Shown here piece after piece: positions 59,901-64,000 of a DNA stretch of 64,000 bases. The translations under genes and the position numbers were made by a program. The notes under the pieces were generated by a model. The model had not been told where the DNA came from and searched no databases. It worked only from the letters and a program-made list of their open reading frames with translations. Position 1 is the first letter of the stretch. Each line of letters starts with the position of its first letter. Origin of the DNA: Ectobius pallidus (lineage: Eukaryota > Arthropoda > Insecta > Blattodea > Ectobiidae); assembly GCA_964059195.1 (NCBI GenBank), contig CAXKWD010000007.1:23447023-23511022 (forward strand). Direction: 5' to 3'.

Positions 59901-61128
59901 AAATGAAATTTTTTTTTTGTCAAAGTAAATTTTGTTAAGAATTTGAGAAAATTTTAAATACATTAATTTGTAATTTTAAAATTATTTTATTGCAGATTAT
60001 TTAAGATTATTTACGGATGACTTCATCATCCATGGTTTTTTGAAAACTAAAAGTACATAAGAAAAGAATTAAAATATGATTTTGTAATTTATAAAGTAAT
60101 AGTTTAAAAGTATTTTATTGTTAATCATTGATGATAATTTGATAAAATTTAAAATTAATTGAAATATAATCAATTTTGAATTTGATTGCACCGCAATATT
60201 ATTTTTAAGTTAATTAAATTTTTTTTGAGAGTAAAATAAAGTAGATTTACAAGAGGAAAGAATAACAAAAAAAGTAATTTTTTTTGGTGTCAGAAAATTT
60301 TATTGTTTTGTAATATTGGTCATTATTGTGTTAATTAGGTTATCCATTGGGAGTGACCCTGAGGATCAAAATATGTACCTCCAGTACACATGCTTCCTTA
60401 GGACAGAATGAAACTCCGGCTAGGGTGAAGGACCTTACCTATAATGACCACCGAGACCTTCGACCGACCAAAGTCGTAAAGGAATCAACAGAGTTTTTTT
60501 TTTTCGTTAAGGGAAGACATAAAGCATAAACAAAAGACATTATTATAGGAAATTTTTTTTTGGAAAATTAGTTAAGTTAATTAGCATTTTAAAAGTATTT
60601 TGAAATAGATAATTTAGATTTTATTAAAAACAGCTGAATGAAAAGTTGAGCAACTTATTAATTAATGGAAAAATTAAATTTTTGAAAGCATTTATATTAT
60701 TTTATGATATTTTAAGTTTTGTGTGGAAAAAGTTATGCTGACGAGATTAACAAATTTAAATTTTATGTTATAGAGTTTTGTTTGACAAGTAATATCATTT
60801 TTTTTAATAGTTTGAGAGCTGTATCTCTTATGGTAACTTGTGATCAATGATTATTATTAATTAGTATTGAAATATTAATAGAAGGATCATTTCATTCTGG
60901 CTCAACATGCACCAGTCTCCTAGGAGTGAAGGAAATCACCTTACCCTGAGGGTAGTAGGCAATAGGTCAGTGTCGAGAATGGACTCTCTTTAGACATGTG
61001 TATGAATTAAGGGGGCTCCAAGCGAATAGATAAGTCTTTCGCAAGCCACCCTGTACATTTCGGCCTACCCAGCAGGAGGGATGAAAACAAATTGAAAAGC
61101 GCGTACTACAGTGGCAGTAACGCCTTTT
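53977..61128 (+). other. non-coding internal region of the LTR element
   Basis: About 7.15 kb of very AT-rich sequence, poor in C on the plus strand, interrupted by islands of more balanced composition at about 56160-57060, 57990-58390, 59590-59900, 60340-60490 and 60890-61128. Small hairpins are visible in the islands, e.g. ttgggtatacaatacccaa (59877-59895) and ggattccaaaagaaggaatc (58211-58230). No protein motif is recognisable in any frame; the islands may hold RNA packaging or dimerisation structure. Confidence 0.6.
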
Positions 61129-61142
61129 GAGAAAGATAAGGG
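61129..61142 (+). other. polypurine tract
   Basis: gagaaagataaggg lies 3 bases before the 3' LTR, where plus-strand DNA synthesis would be primed. Confidence 0.6.
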
Positions 61143-61145
61143 CTG

Positions 61146-62138
61146 TGTTATGCGCCAGAACGTTAGGTCCTAATGAACGAAACAAAAATATATTTATTAT
61201 TTTGATAATTTAAGTTACCATATGAAGGAAGGCTATACGGAAGCAGACAGCAGGAAATATCATGAGTATAAGAATGTGTATATGTCAGCACATTAGCTTC
61301 AGTTCATCTGCTCTTCAAGGTTGCTGAGTTAGACATACCTTTTAACACACAGTGTGTGGTGAATAGCGAATTTTGCATAATTTATAAATGTATTTTATTG
61401 GTTAAAATCTCGGAATAATGTCGAATATTTACGATTATTGCCGAACAGAGTATATTCCTGTTTTGCATTTAGTTTACCGAAGTATACATTAAATCACAGA
61501 ATGTTTAATGAAAGATTTAATTTAATAACGATTTAAGTACCGAAATAGACGCATAATAATCAAACCTCCCGCGACATATTGACGGTAGGTTTTCGGGGTA
61601 CTAGCGTCATGTAGAAAATTTATTTAAGGGCTTGCATTGCCGCTAAAAGCCCTCTTGTTGCTCAGCTTTCCAACGGCTATGAAGTAATCCTGCAGATCAA
61701 GATGATGACGCTGGAATTTCTGTCAAGAATAAACTGTAAGTTTAAACATTTATTTCAGTAAAGGATAAAGATAATTTCAGTAGTCTATTTCAAAAGAAAT
61801 AAGAAGATGTTATAACACGTTTTATTAGAAAAGTAAAGTTTTAAGAATTTATACTAAATTACACAGTTAAGAATTAGCAAGTCAAATTTTTGAAGTAAAG
61901 AGAAATATAATTTATGTAGAATCAAATACCATTTTTAGATAATTTTTATTATATTAATTTAAAATAAATTAATATTTATATTTATAGTATTTATGATTAT
62001 TATTTAATGGTGCATGAAAATAATTAATCACATTGCATGTTATCCTATATTATCCACAGCAGTGCCTATCCATTTCCTAAAGGCTTAAAGCCAATCCTGA
62101 CATGTGTAGTGTTACCGAAACTTCGATGGGGCACAACA
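61146..62138 (+). repeat. 3' LTR
   Basis: Same length as the 5' LTR at a constant offset of 8185 bp. I found no mismatch by eye. It ends gggcacaaca, followed by the AATA duplication. Confidence 0.92.
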
Positions 62139-62142
62139 AATA

Positions 62143-63253
62143 GTATAAAAAGCCTTAAGAGTTAATCGTTCATGCAATATCGTTTTAAAACGTAACAAAC
62201 ATGGAGGGCTTCCCGGACGAGTGATCAGCCCAATGCCGGGGCCATCTTCAGGACAACACGAACATCCAAGACGAGACCAGTCAATACCACATTCAACCCT
62301 AACATGACGCAAATGGGATGAAGATGATAATACTGGCTAGATAATATCCGGGGACCACAAGGGCCAAACGTCTCAGACATTCGCCTTATAGGTAGGCTTG
62401 CCAGATTTCTGAAATGTTCAACCGGGACACCGGAATGCCCCTAAGCGTCGCGGGTATCCAAGGGTACACACTCTTCGCGGGTTTTTAGGGTGTTTTAGAG
62501 GGTAGTTTATTCTCAATGCTACGAATAAATAGTTACTGATTAGCAGGGCCCGTATTCTGATGACCTAAAATTGTTTGAAAAATGACCTATAAAATGACCC
62601 TAAATTGCATTTGGACTAATTAATGTATTGCTTTTGGACTAATTAATGTATGTTGCTTTTGGACTAATTAATGTATGTATTTATACATTATAATTTATTG
62701 TACTTGTTTTATATTCTTACTTTCTAATGATTAATGTATGTATTTTGTAATTTATTGTAACTTTCAAAAATGACCTTTGTTGTAGCCTCCTTTTTGTAAA
62801 TAATTGTTTACATGCCTATTGTGCTTTTTATGTATTGAATATTATTGTTATGTTTTGTAACTGCTGCAAATTTATAAATGACTGTCCCTTTATGCGAGCC
62901 ATCTGGCTCTTTGGGACCCTTACGATAGCTAATAAATAAAAAAAAGAAAAAAAAAAGAAAATGACTTAATAATTATAAAAAATGACCTAAAAGCTTATAT
63001 TTTATTTGTAAAAATTTTTATTGTACACACAAAGTTATAGACTAGTTTGTACATAATTGTAAAAACTCTAAATAACTGTAATGTTATGAATGTTCTTTTC
63101 TCACGGAAATTTATACTGGCACTGAGGCACTGGCGAGTCAAAATTCGGCATTTCCTTTTGTGGTCTGCCGGACTATATTGTTGTTTATTGAGGGTAAACA
63201 GTAGTTTGCACTCTCAAATCCATGCAGGTGGCAGACTCTGGTGCCAAGTCAAT
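62143..63253. other. mixed DNA with a probable LINE 3' end at about 62680-62960
   Basis: 62200-62300 is GC-richer (cccggacgagtgatcagccc) and unidentified. 62590-62700 has three copies of tttggactaattaatgtat. 62860-62960 ends gcgagccatctggctctttg, ggacccttacgatagctaat, aaataaaaaaaag, which looks like the 3' UTR and A-rich tail of a LINE on the plus strand. No coding sequence is supported. Confidence 0.45.
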
Positions 63254-63261
63254 CTAATAAC

Positions 63262-63885
63262 TAGGGATGGGTCTATACCAGATTTTCTCGATACTCGATA
63301 CCGATACATGATTTTTTCCTCGATACTCGATACCGTTAACATTTCCAGTTTCAATAAGTAGGTAAGTTAAAAATTAAAAGTTGTGAGAACTGTGTAATAC
63401 CAACTAAATTAATTAAATGTGCATATTTAATGAGACTACATTTAATATCATCAGTAGCCTATAATTATTTTTAAACTCTACATTAAAACTAAAATTAGTT
63501 TTTGAAACAGTCCACTTACAAGTTTTTGTTCAAAAATTACAATGGGGTTTGGACAGTCAGCTTCCTTGTTGGTTGTTATTGAAACGTTTGACAGGAAACG
63601 AAACAATTAAGAATCTCTTCTGTTTGGATTTTAAAAGTCGGGAAATCTTTATTTATGACTAGACAAAAGTCACAGAGTGGTTTTCTCCTTTTCAAGGAGA
63701 AATAGAAGTATTTACTAAATTTAGTAGACCGTTAATCTAGTAGGCTACTATAAGCAGAAAGAGATACCGCATTTCCTTAAATTTCAGAATTACCAAAGTA
63801 TCGAAAAAGTACCGAGCGAGTTTTCTGAAGTATCGCTCGATGCCGATACCATGCAAATATCGAGAGTATCGAGGACCCATCCCTA
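63262..63885. mobile_element. hAT-type MITE with 8-bp duplication
   Basis: Ends tagggatgggt...acccatcccta, flanked by ctaataac at 63254-63261 and 63886-63893 (perfect 8 bp, the hAT signature). Many subterminal tcgatac / gtatcga motifs lie near both ends, a usual arrangement of hAT transposase binding sites. 624 bp, no transposase frame; the frame 63047-63361 crosses the boundary and is spurious. Confidence 0.88.
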
Positions 63886-63893
63886 CTAATAAC

Positions 63894-64000
63894 AATAGTA
63901 ATATAATACTAAATTTTGCGTTTCTTTGATTATCATTTCCGACTGAGAAATGACAACACTTAACGCCGAATTTTTCCTTCTTGCATTAAACAAACAACAC
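63894..64000. other. AT-rich flank
   Basis: Nothing recognised in the last 107 bp. Confidence 0.5.

Larger units (their letters stand above)
52961..62138 (+). mobile_element. LTR retrotransposon without coding capacity (LARD type), 9178 bp
   Basis: Two direct repeats of 993 bp (52961-53953 and 61146-62138) start TGTTATGCGCC and end CACAACA (TG...CA). The element is flanked by a 4-bp duplication AATA (52957-52960 and 62139-62142). A primer-binding site follows the 5' LTR and a purine tract precedes the 3' LTR. The internal 7.2 kb has no plus-strand frame of 60 codons or more except a motif-free one at 60347-60529, and no gag, protease, RT or integrase motif is seen. That fits a large retrotransposon derivative moved in trans. 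The LTRs look identical wherever I compared them line by line, so insertion was recent. A 4-bp duplication is compatible with Ty3/gypsy-type integrase; the helper family is unknown. Confidence 0.92.

Noticed and set aside
60347..60529. 60-codon frame in the LTR element
   Set aside because: It sits in a GC-richer island, carries no gag or pol motif and is far too short for a structural protein.

Overview
The window is repeat-rich, AT-rich animal nuclear DNA with no convincing host gene. The longest open frame (250 codons, minus strand near 10.3-11.0 kb) belongs to a retroelement. I see no rRNA gene, no bacterial-type operon and no CRISPR array. The mix of Helitrons, mariner and hAT derivatives, tRNA-headed SINEs, a Penelope-like element, LINE remains and a large LTR element suggests an arthropod, most likely an insect with a large genome. 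The frequent AGGCCTA-type words and the LINE 3' tails remind me of cockroach or termite DNA, but the species is only a guess.

Layout. 0.6-0.9 kb: dead mariner transposase 3' end. 1.9-3.2 kb: Helitron-like 5' end followed by eight ~155-bp tandem units arranged as a trimeric higher-order repeat. 4.0-8.0 kb: an 816-bp long-inverted-repeat element split by two tandem Helitron arrays (2 and 3 units), each placed exactly between A and T. 9.5-11.3 kb: Penelope-like fragment with a GIY-YIG endonuclease domain, 232-bp inverted arms and a possible minimal hammerhead ribozyme. 12-18.8 kb: LINE tail, SINEs (two head to head with target duplications), two single Helitrons and a foldback carrying a tRNA-like core. 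18.8-28.4 kb: mostly unrecognised AT-rich DNA. 28.4-29.3 kb: palindromic mariner derivative abutting a LINE pseudogene. 31.1-31.5 kb: hAT-like insertion inside a Helitron 3' end with a perfect 8-bp duplication. 32.7 and 46.4 kb: two copies of one mariner-type MITE. 35-38.4 kb: nested inverted repeats with tRNA-like cores, internal tandem repeats and a TTTTGGA-rich tract. 41.7-42.6 kb: Helitron 3' end with degenerate ~135-bp repeats. 47.2 kb: tRNA-related SINE with a 15-bp duplication. 48.8-49.6 kb: LINE ORF2 pseudogene. 53.0-62.1 kb: a 9.2-kb LTR retrotransposon with two 993-bp LTRs that look identical and ~7.2 kb of internal DNA with no coding capacity, so a recent non-autonomous (LARD-type) element. 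63.3-63.9 kb: hAT-type MITE.

Nothing here acts as a pathway. The interest lies in transposon structure: precise Helitron insertion read from the element's own second arm, mixed-subfamily Helitron concatemers, tRNA-like sequences embedded in foldbacks, and a young LTR element that must move with proteins supplied by another element.
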